DNA of 13,030 nt, taken from Ruminococcaceae bacterium UBA2656 (GTDB lineage Bacteria; Bacillota; Clostridia; Oscillospirales; Acutalibacteraceae). Of this stretch, positions 6,481-13,030 are shown one piece after another. Position numbers and translations under genes: made by a program. How positions within the stretch are numbered: position 1 is the first letter of the stretch; each line of letters opens with the position of its first letter. The stretch is taken from assembly GCA_002359465.1 (NCBI GenBank), contig DENA01000015.1:57616-70645 (forward strand). Direction: 5' to 3'. The notes below the pieces were generated by a model. The model was given only the letters and a program-made list of their open reading frames with translations, was not told the DNA's origin and ran no database searches.

Positions 6481-7311
6481 TCAGTATGATGGCATGTTTC
6501 TGTCCAATATCGCATTTAGTGTAGAGTCATACACCGCCTCTCTCTGTATTCTGTCTTCCCGAATATAGCTGGCATATATTATATCCGTAAGGATTAATAC
6601 CGGGAATTGGGGGGAAATGATATTTCCATACTCCAGGTTTTCTTTAACGGATACCAATATCAATTCATCAAACAGATTGTAATATTTGCTGTTATTTTTA
6701 GATGTAATCAGGATCGTGGCGGCCGATTTCTCCTTTGCCTTTTCCAAAGCGGAAAGGACTTCTTTTGTTGCCCCGCTGATACTGATGCCGATTACAACAC
6801 AATCACTGTTTATTCGGGCTGCATTTACCGCAAGCATATGAGTGTCTGTGATTGACTCGACATCCAAGCCCCGCCTCATAAACCGCATTCCAAATTCCTG
6901 TGCCACCAAGCCTGAGCTGCCCATACCGTATACATAAATCCTTTTCTTGGCTGAAAGCAGCTTTGTCACACGCTTGATCTGTTCATTATCAATTAAATTA
7001 TAGCTTTTATTCAACAGCTCCTGATATGTGTTGAGCACTTCCTCCATGTACCCATCAACTTTGTCTTCCCCCTCAACAAAAGTTTTCTGATAATGATAAA
7101 TAAACTCCCGGTAACCTTTGTAGCCGATTTTATTCGCGAATCTGGAAAGCGACGCTTCTGATACAAACAAATATTTTGAAATGCTTTTTGAAGAGAAGTC
7201 CATCTTTTCTTTATTAGCGATAAAGAAATTGGCTATTGTCTTCTCCACATTTGTAAAATTATCATAATTGGATTCAATAACCGGGATTGCGCTTTCTTCG
7301 TATTCTTTCAT
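6481..7311 (-). CDS. MurR/RpiR-family transcriptional regulator
   Basis: The 276-residue protein has an N-terminal RpiR helix-turn-helix (about residues 40-75, with SEASLSRFANKIGYKGYREF) and a C-terminal SIS domain for sugar phosphates. SIS motifs are YVYGMGSSG (about 127-134) and VIGISISGATKEV (about 173-186). Such regulators sense a phosphosugar pathway intermediate and control the neighbouring operon, often amino-sugar or sialic acid genes. Its SD-like TAAGG includes the stop codon of the preceding kinase gene, so the two are probably translationally coupled. It is embedded within the operon it presumably controls, which implies autoregulation. Candidate operator sequence lies upstream of nanE. 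Confidence 0.9.
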   Translation of the reverse strand: MKEYEESAIPVIESNYDNFTNVEKTIANFFIANKEKMDFSSKSISKYLFVSEASLSRFANKIGYKGYREFIYHYQKTFVEGEDKVDGYMEEVLNTYQELLNKSYNLIDNEQIKRVTKLLSAKKRIYVYGMGSSGLVAQEFGMRFMRRGLDVESITDTHMLAVNAARINSDCVVIGISISGATKEVLSALEKAKEKSAATILITSKNNSKYYNLFDELILVSVKENLEYGNIISPQFPVLILTDIIYASYIREDRIQREAVYDSTLNAILDRNMPSY

Positions 7312-7322
7312 ATCTCTAAACC

Positions 7323-8204
7323 TTAATGCTTTTCTTTAAAATTGTAATACGCGCCCAGCATGCCTGCCAGATTTCCCTGAGATGCGAACGCTAATCTTGT
7401 TTTTTCGCTTAACGCGGGAAGCAGATGCTTGTCCATGCTTTGTCTGATCAGGGAATAAAGATATTCCTGTTGTTTGGCAATGCCGCCTCCAATAATCACC
7501 GCTTCCGGATTGATCACGTAACAAATATTCGCGATTCCGTAACCCAGCATATCGCACATTTCTTTAATGGCATCTATACAGATCTGATCCCCTGATTTTG
7601 CCATTTCAAAAATTTTAATTCCGTCCAATTCCTGTTGATTACAGTTTTTTTGCCTGGAAACTTTCTCAACAAGCGCACTTGCGGAAGCCAATTCCTGAAA
7701 TTCTGTCCCAAACATATTCATATAACCGACTTCACCTGCACTGTAAGCCACACCGTGAAATATTTTATTGTTAATGAGAATGCATCCGCCGATACCTGTG
7801 CCAATGGTCAGGCAGACGCTTACTTTACTGCCTTTCGAAGCTCCCGAATATTGTTCCGCAAGCCCCGCGCACATCACATCATTTTCCACCTCACATGGTA
7901 TGTGGAACCTGCTTTCTAAAACTTCCTTGATTTTCATTCCCGTATAATCAGGAATATTATCATTGGCATAAATAATGCTGCCGTTTATATAATCCACGAT
8001 TCCCGCCGTAGAAATACAGATACCGTCTAACCTATGGTTCTCTAAAGATTTTTCAATGATTTCCTGTATTTTTTTCAATATATACGGACCTCCGCGTCCA
8101 GCTTCGGTCGGGGTTTCATGATTCTCCACTATTTTCCCATTTTCATTAATGATCCCATATTTGATCATGGTTCCGCCAATATCAAACGCAACATAATTTT
8201 TCAT
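7323..8204 (-). CDS. nanK: ROK-family sugar kinase, probable N-acetylmannosamine kinase
   Basis: ATP-dependent phosphorylation of N-acetylmannosamine to its 6-phosphate is the likely reaction. The 293-residue protein has the phosphate-binding FDIGGT (Asp8 to Thr12), the catalytic aspartate Asp109 in VENDVMCAG, and the ROK signature IGTGIGGCIL. After AGEVGYM I see none of the cysteine-rich zinc motif of classic ROK kinases; the known NanK proteins of some Firmicutes and fusobacteria also lack it. The gene follows nanE by four bases, with its AAGGTGA site overlapping the nanE stop codon, so coupling is likely. Specificity for ManNAc rests on the nanE neighbour; a fructokinase or glucokinase role cannot be excluded by sequence. 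Confidence 0.82.
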   Translation of the reverse strand: MKNYVAFDIGGTMIKYGIINENGKIVENHETPTEAGRGGPYILKKIQEIIEKSLENHRLDGICISTAGIVDYINGSIIYANDNIPDYTGMKIKEVLESRFHIPCEVENDVMCAGLAEQYSGASKGSKVSVCLTIGTGIGGCILINNKIFHGVAYSAGEVGYMNMFGTEFQELASASALVEKVSRQKNCNQQELDGIKIFEMAKSGDQICIDAIKEMCDMLGYGIANICYVINPEAVIIGGGIAKQQEYLYSLIRQSMDKHLLPALSEKTRLAFASQGNLAGMLGAYYNFKEKH

Positions 8205-8208
8205 TCAA

Positions 8209-8907
8209 TCACCTTTGAATCGAATTTACCGCTTGTGCAAATTTCTTTGTTATCAGCTGCGGCCTTGTGATTGCACTGCCTACTACTACACAATAACAAC
8301 CTAACTCTATTACCCTCTTCGCTTTTTCAGGTGTATCGATATTGCCTTCTGCGATTACTTTTGCTTTTACTTTGCCGATAATTGTTCTAAGAAAGTCAAA
8401 ATCATTTGTTTCAATTTTTAAATCTTTGCTGTCTTCCGTATAGCTGACTAAGGTTGGACTGACAAAATCAAACCCCAGCTTATCAGCATGTAACATTTCA
8501 TCGACCGTAGAACAATCTGCAAGAAGAAGCTGATCGGGATATTTTTCCCTGACTTGTATGTAAAAATCATCCAAAGTCAGATTGCCTGGCCTGATTCTAT
8601 TTGTGGCATCAGTGGAAATGATATCAGGGGCCGCTTTCATTAGTTCATCGATTTCTTTCATGGTAGGCGTTATATAAATCTGACTGTCGTCATAATTCCT
8701 TTTAATAATTCCTACTACCGGAAGATCTACATTTTTTTTAATCTCCTTAATATCTTCAACAGAATTGGCTCTGATACCGCTGGCACCTCCTTCCTTTGCC
8801 GCCCTCGCCATTCTCCCCATAATAAACGATGAATGGAGCGGCTCTTCTTCAAGAGCCTGGCAGGATACGATCAGTTTCCCTTCCAGAGAAACAATCTCCT
8901 TTTTCAT
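8209..8907 (-). CDS. nanE: N-acetylmannosamine-6-phosphate 2-epimerase
   Basis: NanE converts ManNAc-6-phosphate to GlcNAc-6-phosphate in the cytosol. The roughly 232-residue TIM barrel shows the family blocks in order: [11 protein letters not shown] near the start, GIIKR with the catalytic lysine, YITPT, the phosphate-contacting [20 protein letters not shown] with the catalytic glutamate, and GSAITRP at the end. Length is normal. Two adjacent ATG codons exist at 8910 and 8907; AAAGGAGG is three bases from the first and six from the second, so I take the second. It is the first gene of the operon, downstream of the only promoter-like region in the cluster. Confidence 0.93.
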   Translation of the reverse strand: MKKEIVSLEGKLIVSCQALEEEPLHSSFIMGRMARAAKEGGASGIRANSVEDIKEIKKNVDLPVVGIIKRNYDDSQIYITPTMKEIDELMKAAPDIISTDATNRIRPGNLTLDDFYIQVREKYPDQLLLADCSTVDEMLHADKLGFDFVSPTLVSYTEDSKDLKIETNDFDFLRTIIGKVKAKVIAEGNIDTPEKAKRVIELGCYCVVVGSAITRPQLITKKFAQAVNSIQR

Positions 8908-9038
8908 CATTTTCCTCCTTTGTTTTATGTTGTCTTTATCACACCGTCAATATATCCTACATCGCAACTATTTTCAAGAGTGTTTCGATCTTTTGGAAGT
9001 ACCTTCATATATTTGTGCTATTTATTTAAATATTTATA

Positions 9039-9047
9039 ATTATAGCA
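9039..9047 (-). promoter_or_regulatory. Predicted extended -10 promoter of the nanE-PTS operon
   Basis: On the minus strand TGCTATAAT forms an extended -10 element in a very AT-rich region. No good -35 is present at 16-18 bases, which an extended -10 can tolerate. A start near 9032 would give a leader of about 120 bases before nanE. Another TATAAT lies a few bases upstream, so the exact promoter is uncertain. Confidence 0.45.
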
Positions 9048-9075
9048 TTATTATATACACAATATATCCAATAAA

Positions 9076-9091
9076 TTGAATCCACTTTCAT
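9076..9091 (-). promoter_or_regulatory. cre-like catabolite control site upstream of nanE
   Basis: ATGAAAGTGGATTCAA on the minus strand matches the Firmicute cre consensus WTGNAANCGNWWNCAW at every fixed position but one, the central C being T. It is centred about 50 bases upstream of the predicted start. This fits control by CcpA with HPr-Ser46-P, but a one-mismatch match in an AT-rich region is modest evidence. Confidence 0.35.
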
Positions 9092-9103
9092 ACGTAAAAG
9101 GAA

Positions 9104-9138
9104 TCAGGAAACAGTCTTTCAATAGAAAAAATTCCTGA
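9104..9138. repeat. Nested inverted repeat upstream of nanE, possible operator
   Basis: TCAGGAA (9104-9110) pairs with TTCCTGA (9132-9138), and inside them TTTC (9117-9120) pairs with GAAA (9125-9128) around AATA. The symmetry is centred about 90 bases upstream of the predicted start. It may be an operator for the RpiR regulator of the operon or just the leftover stem of the intergenic region. No T tract supports termination. Confidence 0.35.
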
Positions 9139-9168
9139 AACTATGCTATACAGATGCAAACGTTCCTC

Positions 9169-9217
9169 GTCAAATAAGAAAACGCCGCCCTCTTCGAAAA
9201 AACGAAGTCGAGCGGCG
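9169..9217 (-). terminator. Terminator of the glycerate cluster, after the aldo/keto reductase
   Basis: On the minus strand CGCCGC and CTTCG pair with CGAAG and GCGGCG across a small internal loop, with a T6 loop. The stem is followed by GTTTTCTTATTTG. It begins 35 bases after the aldo/keto reductase stop codon and separates that cluster from the nanE operon. Confidence 0.7.
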
Positions 9218-9251
9218 AACTTGGATTCATTCTGTTTTTGCCGGCACTGTC

Positions 9252-10142
9252 TCACTGCATATCCAGCGGTACCTTGTGCCGCGGCGGTGGAAAATCTGCG
9301 GAAAGCGTTTCCAAATCTTTCTGAGTAAGCTCGATCATCCCTGATTTTGCGTTCTCATACACATGTTCCGGAGAACTCGCCTTTGGAATCGCAATTACTT
9401 TACCGCTGTGCATAACGAAGCTCAGGAGAATTTGTACTGGCGAGGCGTTATGCGCCAAAGCAACTTCCTTTACAGCGGAGCTTTCCAGAAGGCCGCGCCG
9501 CAGCGTTCCCACCTGCGCAAGCGGACAATACGCCATGAGCGGCACATTGTAAGAGTCCATCCAGGGAATCAGGTCATACTCGACTCCTCTGGACCCAAGA
9601 TGATAAAGAACCTGATTGACCGCGCAGCGGTTTCCGCCCGGAGTCCCCCAAAGTTCTTCCATATCCTCCAGATCAAAGTTGGAAACGCCCCAACGGCGTA
9701 TCAGTCCCATTTTGATCAATTCTTCCATACAGGAAACTGTTTCGGCAAGCGGCACCCGTCCGCGCCAATGCAGCAAATATAAATCCAGACTGGAGACACC
9801 TAACCGTTTTAACGTATTTTTACAGCTTTCAAAAATATGGCTTCGTCCGGCATTATGAGGATAGACCTTCGATACCAAAAACAGCTTTTCTCTGGGGATT
9901 CCCCGGATTGCCTCCCCGATAAGCTTTTCAGAAGCTCCTTCACCGTACATTTCAGCGGTATCAATCAATGTCATTCCCAATCTCACGCCGGTCTGCAGCG
10001 TCTCAATTTCGCGGCTGCGCTTAGAAGGATTTTCCGCCAGATGCCACGTGCCCTGCCCCAGACCGGGAACCGCCGTGCCATCCGGAAGAATAACGGCGTG
10101 CGCGCGGTTCACCCCAAGAATATCCAACTCTGTACTGCCCAT
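9252..10142 (-). CDS. Aldo/keto reductase, YeaE-like
   Basis: The 296-residue NAD(P)H-dependent reductase closely follows E. coli YeaE, a methylglyoxal reductase, through most of its length. The catalytic tetrad is present: Asp61 and Tyr66 in DTAEMYGEG, Lys92 in VSKVYP, His125 in LLHW. Further shared blocks are RRWGVSNFD, NQVLYHLGSRG and the C-terminal AIPKAS. An AAGGAAG site lies seven bases before the ATG. The gene follows the glycerate kinase by 20 bases and ends its operon. In this setting it may reduce a short aldehyde formed in the sugar-acid route, such as methylglyoxal or a semialdehyde; that substrate is a guess from context. Confidence 0.9.
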   Translation of the reverse strand: MGSTELDILGVNRAHAVILPDGTAVPGLGQGTWHLAENPSKRSREIETLQTGVRLGMTLIDTAEMYGEGASEKLIGEAIRGIPREKLFLVSKVYPHNAGRSHIFESCKNTLKRLGVSSLDLYLLHWRGRVPLAETVSCMEELIKMGLIRRWGVSNFDLEDMEELWGTPGGNRCAVNQVLYHLGSRGVEYDLIPWMDSYNVPLMAYCPLAQVGTLRRGLLESSAVKEVALAHNASPVQILLSFVMHSGKVIAIPKASSPEHVYENAKSGMIELTQKDLETLSADFPPPRHKVPLDMQ

Positions 10143-10162
10143 AGATGCTCTTCCTTTATATT

Positions 10163-11296
10163 TTAATATCCTAAACGAACAAGGAATCTCATTAAATTGT
10201 CCGCAGTGAGGGCCAAATCGCTCTTGCAGCGATGCTTGGCTTCTTTAAAATCAACAGCTACACGGTTAATGCTGAACACGCCGGAAACCCCTTCCTCATA
10301 AGCCTGCTCAATACCGTCTCCAATATCGCCCACAACAGCAATCACCGGAACTCCGAGCCGCTTTGCGCGCCGGGCGACACCAATCACTACTTTTCCACCC
10401 AGGCTCTGGGTATCCATTTTACCTTCACCGCTGATGATAAGATTCGCGCTTTCCGCCAGCTTATCAAACCCAACAGTGTCGAGAATTACTTCGATCCCCA
10501 TTTGCAGTTTTGCACCGAAAAAGGCAACCATCCCGCCGCCAACGCCGCCCGCCGCACCTGCGCCCGGAATCTGTGCTATATCTTTATTCAACTGCTCCTG
10601 TATGATTCGGGAAGCACTTTTCAATCCATTGTCCAAACTCTTTACAAGGTTCTCATCCGCGCCCTTTTGCGGTGCAAAAACATAGGCCGCGCCTTTTGCA
10701 CCATACAGAGGATTGTCAATATCACACATTCCTATAATCTCGGCATCCTTGAGCGCGGGGTCAAGGCCGGAAACATCAATGCGATGAATCTCGCAAAGCG
10801 TTCCCCCGGCAGGAAGGAATTCCTGCCCCGCCCTGTCATAAAATCTGACTCCCGCAGCAGCCGCAGCTCCGGTTCCTAAATCATTGGTGCAGCTTCCCCC
10901 GATACCCACAATGATTTTTTTATAGCCATGCGCCGCGGCATGCACCATAAGCTGCCCCACTCCGTACGTCGTGGTTTTATCCGGATGCCTGTTGTCCTCA
11001 ACAAGCGGCAAACCCGCACAGGCTGCCAATTCTACAATTGCGGTGTCCTCGTTGACAACACCGTAGAAAGCCTCCATGTCTTCCATATATGGCCCTTTTA
11101 CCTGAGTAAATACCTTGCGTCCTCCTATCGCGGTCAGGAACGCATCCACGCTGCCTTCTCCACCGTCTGCGACAGGGATGGAAATCACTTGGGACCCAGG
11201 ATAATATTTTTTAATCTGTTCTTTTATGATGCCACAGATTTCCGCAGAACTCATCGTCCCTTTAAAAGAATCCGGAATCAATACAATTTTATCCAC
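10163..11296 (-). CDS. glxK: Glycerate kinase
   Basis: Phosphorylates D-glycerate with ATP; this family (GlxK/GarK) usually gives 2-phosphoglycerate for lower glycolysis. The hallmark PDSFKGTMSS opens the protein, followed by VADGGEGS, a glycine-rich GIGGSCTNDLGTGAAAAAG, GAGAAGGVGGG and ISGEGKMD, all typical. I choose the GTG at 11294-11296 as start. It has AAGGAAG about nine bases upstream and gives 377 residues starting close to the DSFKG motif. The ATG at 11326 would add ten residues and has no Shine-Dalgarno sequence. The gene lies between the hydroxyacid dehydrogenase, which could supply D-glycerate, and the aldo/keto reductase. Confidence 0.92.
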   Translation of the reverse strand: MDKIVLIPDSFKGTMSSAEICGIIKEQIKKYYPGSQVISIPVADGGEGSVDAFLTAIGGRKVFTQVKGPYMEDMEAFYGVVNEDTAIVELAACAGLPLVEDNRHPDKTTTYGVGQLMVHAAAHGYKKIIVGIGGSCTNDLGTGAAAAAGVRFYDRAGQEFLPAGGTLCEIHRIDVSGLDPALKDAEIIGMCDIDNPLYGAKGAAYVFAPQKGADENLVKSLDNGLKSASRIIQEQLNKDIAQIPGAGAAGGVGGGMVAFFGAKLQMGIEVILDTVGFDKLAESANLIISGEGKMDTQSLGGKVVIGVARRAKRLGVPVIAVVGDIGDGIEQAYEEGVSGVFSINRVAVDFKEAKHRCKSDLALTADNLMRFLVRLGY

Positions 11297-11370
11297 AGGG
11301 AAACACTTCCTTTTGTCATTCTTCATGCCTGCAAAGGATTTCGGATGAATGCTGATTGCAAATATGATAA

Positions 11371-11403
11371 TATCTCTCCCCGCCGACAGTGTGGGGAGAG
11401 ATA
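11371..11403. terminator. Perfect 11-bp stem-loop between the dehydrogenase and glycerate kinase
   Basis: TATCTCTCCCC (11371-11381) pairs perfectly with GGGGAGAGATA (11393-11403) around an 11-base loop. On the minus strand the stem is followed by TTATCATATTT, not a clear U tract. It may be a weak or partial terminator or an mRNA-processing hairpin that lets the downstream kinase be expressed at a different level. Confidence 0.45.
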
Positions 11404-11425
11404 CAAAATCAAATATTACAGCACG

Positions 11426-12385
11426 CTATTTATTGACAACATTGATCGGTATCCCGGAAAGGAACGCTTTCAAATCCTCAACAGCAATGTCCATCAGGCG
11501 CTGACGGCTCTCTTTCGGGGCCCACGAAATATGAGGAGTAATGATAACATTTTTTGCTTTCAGGAGCGGGTTGTCCGATTGAATTGGCTCGGTGGAAACA
11601 ACGTCCAGTCCTGCGGCGGCAACTTTACCGCTGTTCAGCGCGTCTGCCAGATCCTGCTCTACAATCAGCGGGCCGCGTGAGTTATTCAGGATAATCACGC
11701 CGTCCTTCATCTTTGCAATGTTGTCTTTGTTGATAATGCCCTCTGTCGACGGGAAAAGCGGGCAGTGCAGTGAGATGACATCGGACTGTGCCAGAAGTTC
11801 ATCAAGAGCAGCATATTTGCAGGTTGCGCCTTCCAGTGCCGGATTCTTATACTCATCGAACGCAAGGATGTTCATGCCGAGCGCCTGTGCGATTTTCGCA
11901 GTAGTCTGACCGATTTTCCCAAAACCGATGATGCCCATCGTTTTTCCGGCCAATTCTATTAACGGATAATTCCAGAAGCACCAATCCTGATTGGAAGTCC
12001 AATCCCCGCGCATAACAGCAGCGGAATGCTCGCCGATATGATGGCAGATTTCAAGCAAAAGCGCAATCGCGAACTGTCCGACAGCAGCGGTACCATAAGT
12101 CGGAATATTGGAGACGACAATTCCCCTTTCTTTCGCAGCCGCCACGTCAATCACGTTGTAGCCTGTCGCCAGAACGCCGACATATTTTATATTCCGGCAG
12201 GCGTTGAAGGTTTCGGCGCTGATTGGAGTCTTATTTGTAATGACGGCTTCTGCGCCGCCAATGCGCTCAACGATTTTATCCGCGGGCGTGCGGTCATATA
12301 CTGTCAGCTCACCCAGTTTCTCAAAGCCCTCCCAGCTTAAATCGCCGGGATTTTCCGTGTAACCATCCAAAATCACTATTTTCAT
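11426..12385 (-). CDS. hprA: D-2-hydroxyacid dehydrogenase, probable hydroxypyruvate/glyoxylate reductase
   Basis: NAD(P)H-dependent interconversion of a 2-keto acid and the D-2-hydroxy acid; hydroxypyruvate to D-glycerate is the likely reaction. The 319-residue protein has the family layout: a split catalytic domain with LATGYNVID, a Rossmann domain with GFGKIG (Gly154 to Gly159), and the catalytic triad Arg237 (NNSRGPL), Glu266 (STEP) and His285 (TPHISW). AAAGGAA precedes the ATG by about ten bases. The glycerate kinase just downstream supports glycerate as product. Lactate- or glycerate-type specificity is not certain from sequence, and related enzymes act on other keto acids. Confidence 0.88.
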   Translation of the reverse strand: MKIVILDGYTENPGDLSWEGFEKLGELTVYDRTPADKIVERIGGAEAVITNKTPISAETFNACRNIKYVGVLATGYNVIDVAAAKERGIVVSNIPTYGTAAVGQFAIALLLEICHHIGEHSAAVMRGDWTSNQDWCFWNYPLIELAGKTMGIIGFGKIGQTTAKIAQALGMNILAFDEYKNPALEGATCKYAALDELLAQSDVISLHCPLFPSTEGIINKDNIAKMKDGVIILNNSRGPLIVEQDLADALNSGKVAAAGLDVVSTEPIQSDNPLLKAKNVIITPHISWAPKESRQRLMDIAVEDLKAFLSGIPINVVNK

Positions 12386-12429
12386 TTTAACTTATTCCTT
12401 TCAGCAAATCAACAGTCCTATATACGGAT

Positions 12430-13030
12430 TCAGTCTTCCAGTAAGGCCCATGCGCGATTGATTGCGCGCTTGGTATTCGCCAGTATAATATCGCCGTCCT
12501 CTTTCCCCCACGGCTTTACTTCCAGCGACAGCACATACGGGTTTTCAGCATCAAAGAAGCCTTCTTCTTTTAATACGCGGAAGAAATCCAACAGTTCAGG
12601 CGTGTCATTGGCGCTGTTGGGGAATCCGAACCGCGGGTGCATATCGCCGTAAGCTTCACAGCCTTCTTTTACCACCGCGTTGCCAATGTGCAGATGAGTG
12701 ATGTACGGGCGCAGGGTCCGGATAACAAATTTGCTTGTCTCATAAGTGGTTGGAAAATGCGACAAATCTACCAAAAGACCGAAATTATTGCAGGTGGTGC
12801 GCATATCGGCGGCAAATTGTGCGGCGTATGGAGCCGGGCCGATCAATGCGGCCTTGTCCATATCGTAATCAAAAACTTCTGTTTCCACCGTCATGCCCTT
12901 CGTTTTGGCATAACCGCATACGTTCCGGGTGGTCTTTAAAAGCTGGGCATATGCCTGTTCTTTAGTCTCCGGCTTCCACTTTCCGGCAAGGAACGCAATT
13001 CCCCCGGCACCGAGATATTCCGCCTCGTCG
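12430..13030 (-). CDS. Sugar-phosphate isomerase/epimerase, TIM barrel (partial)
   Basis: About 199 C-terminal residues are visible; the frame stays open to the right edge, so the start lies outside the window. An internal ATG at 12894 is not the real start, since the upstream frame reads as continuous protein (for example AGGIAFLAGKWKPE). The fold is the xylose isomerase-like barrel. Putative metal ligands are the Glu of VETEVFD, the Asp of LLVDLSHF, the His of LHIGN and the Glu of LSLEVKPW. Relatives include hydroxypyruvate isomerase, tagatose 3-epimerase and IolE/IolH-type enzymes. It lies 44 bases upstream of the dehydrogenase, so it is probably the same operon and acts on an earlier intermediate. 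The exact substrate cannot be read here. Confidence 0.85.
   Translation of the reverse strand, partial: DEAEYLGAGGIAFLAGKWKPETKEQAYAQLLKTTRNVCGYAKTKGMTVETEVFDYDMDKAALIGPAPYAAQFAADMRTTCNNFGLLVDLSHFPTTYETSKFVIRTLRPYITHLHIGNAVVKEGCEAYGDMHPRFGFPNSANDTPELLDFFRVLKEEGFFDAENPYVLSLEVKPWGKEDGDIILANTKRAINRAWALLED

Noticed and set aside
9153..9168. Second cre-like sequence ATGCAAACGTT
   Set aside because: Only the first half matches; four positions of the second half disagree with the consensus.
10928..11680. Plus-strand frame of 250 codons, and a similar one at 10232-10879
   Set aside because: Both lie antisense to the well-supported glycerate kinase and dehydrogenase genes, and their composition is that of a shadow frame.
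1..13030. CRISPR arrays, tRNA or rRNA genes, insertion sequences, phage or defence genes
   Set aside because: I saw no regularly spaced repeats, no tRNA-like cloverleaf sequences and no transposase, integrase or nuclease motifs on either strand.

Overview
The window looks like part of the chromosome of an anaerobic Firmicute, most likely a gut-type clostridium. The signs are strong AGGAGG-type ribosome binding sites, tight co-directional operons, many PTS components, a MurR/RpiR regulator and a cre-like catabolite site. This assignment is an inference; no rRNA or other marker gene is present. Every confident large gene is on the minus strand, so transcription runs from high to low coordinates.

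Right part (13030 to about 9170) is a four-gene sugar-acid cluster. It holds a sugar-phosphate isomerase/epimerase cut by the window edge, a D-2-hydroxyacid dehydrogenase of the hydroxypyruvate/glyoxylate reductase type, a glycerate kinase, and an aldo/keto reductase close to E. coli YeaE. It ends in a hairpin terminator at 9183-9217. The dehydrogenase and kinase together suggest a route through D-glycerate to 2-phosphoglycerate.

Middle and left (9050 to about 705) is a nine-gene operon: nanE, a nanK-like ROK kinase, an RpiR regulator, a Gfo/Idh/MocA oxidoreductase, a mannitol-family PTS IICB, a HAD phosphatase/mutase, a PTS IIA, enzyme I and HPr. It ends in a strong terminator at 705-744. 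It carries a whole phosphorelay (EI, HPr, IIA, IIB, IIC) next to N-acetylmannosamine enzymes. There is no sialic acid lyase and no mannitol-1-phosphate dehydrogenase in view. A plausible reading is uptake of an unknown polyol or amino-sugar derivative, dephosphorylation (HAD), oxidation (Gfo/Idh), rephosphorylation (ROK kinase) and epimerisation (NanE) to GlcNAc-6-phosphate. Enzyme I has no ATG or GTG at its proper N-terminus and appears to start at a CTG codon.

Far left (about 188-493) is a compact unit unrelated to the operon. It has a plus-strand promoter, a leader able to mask its own ribosome binding site, a 26-residue one-helix membrane peptide and a terminator. A convergent minus-strand promoter and terminator would make a short RNA antisense to the peptide's 3' end. 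This is the layout of a type I toxin-antitoxin system and is the best candidate for an unannotated system here. Positions 510-704 hold structured, apparently non-coding sequence I cannot identify.
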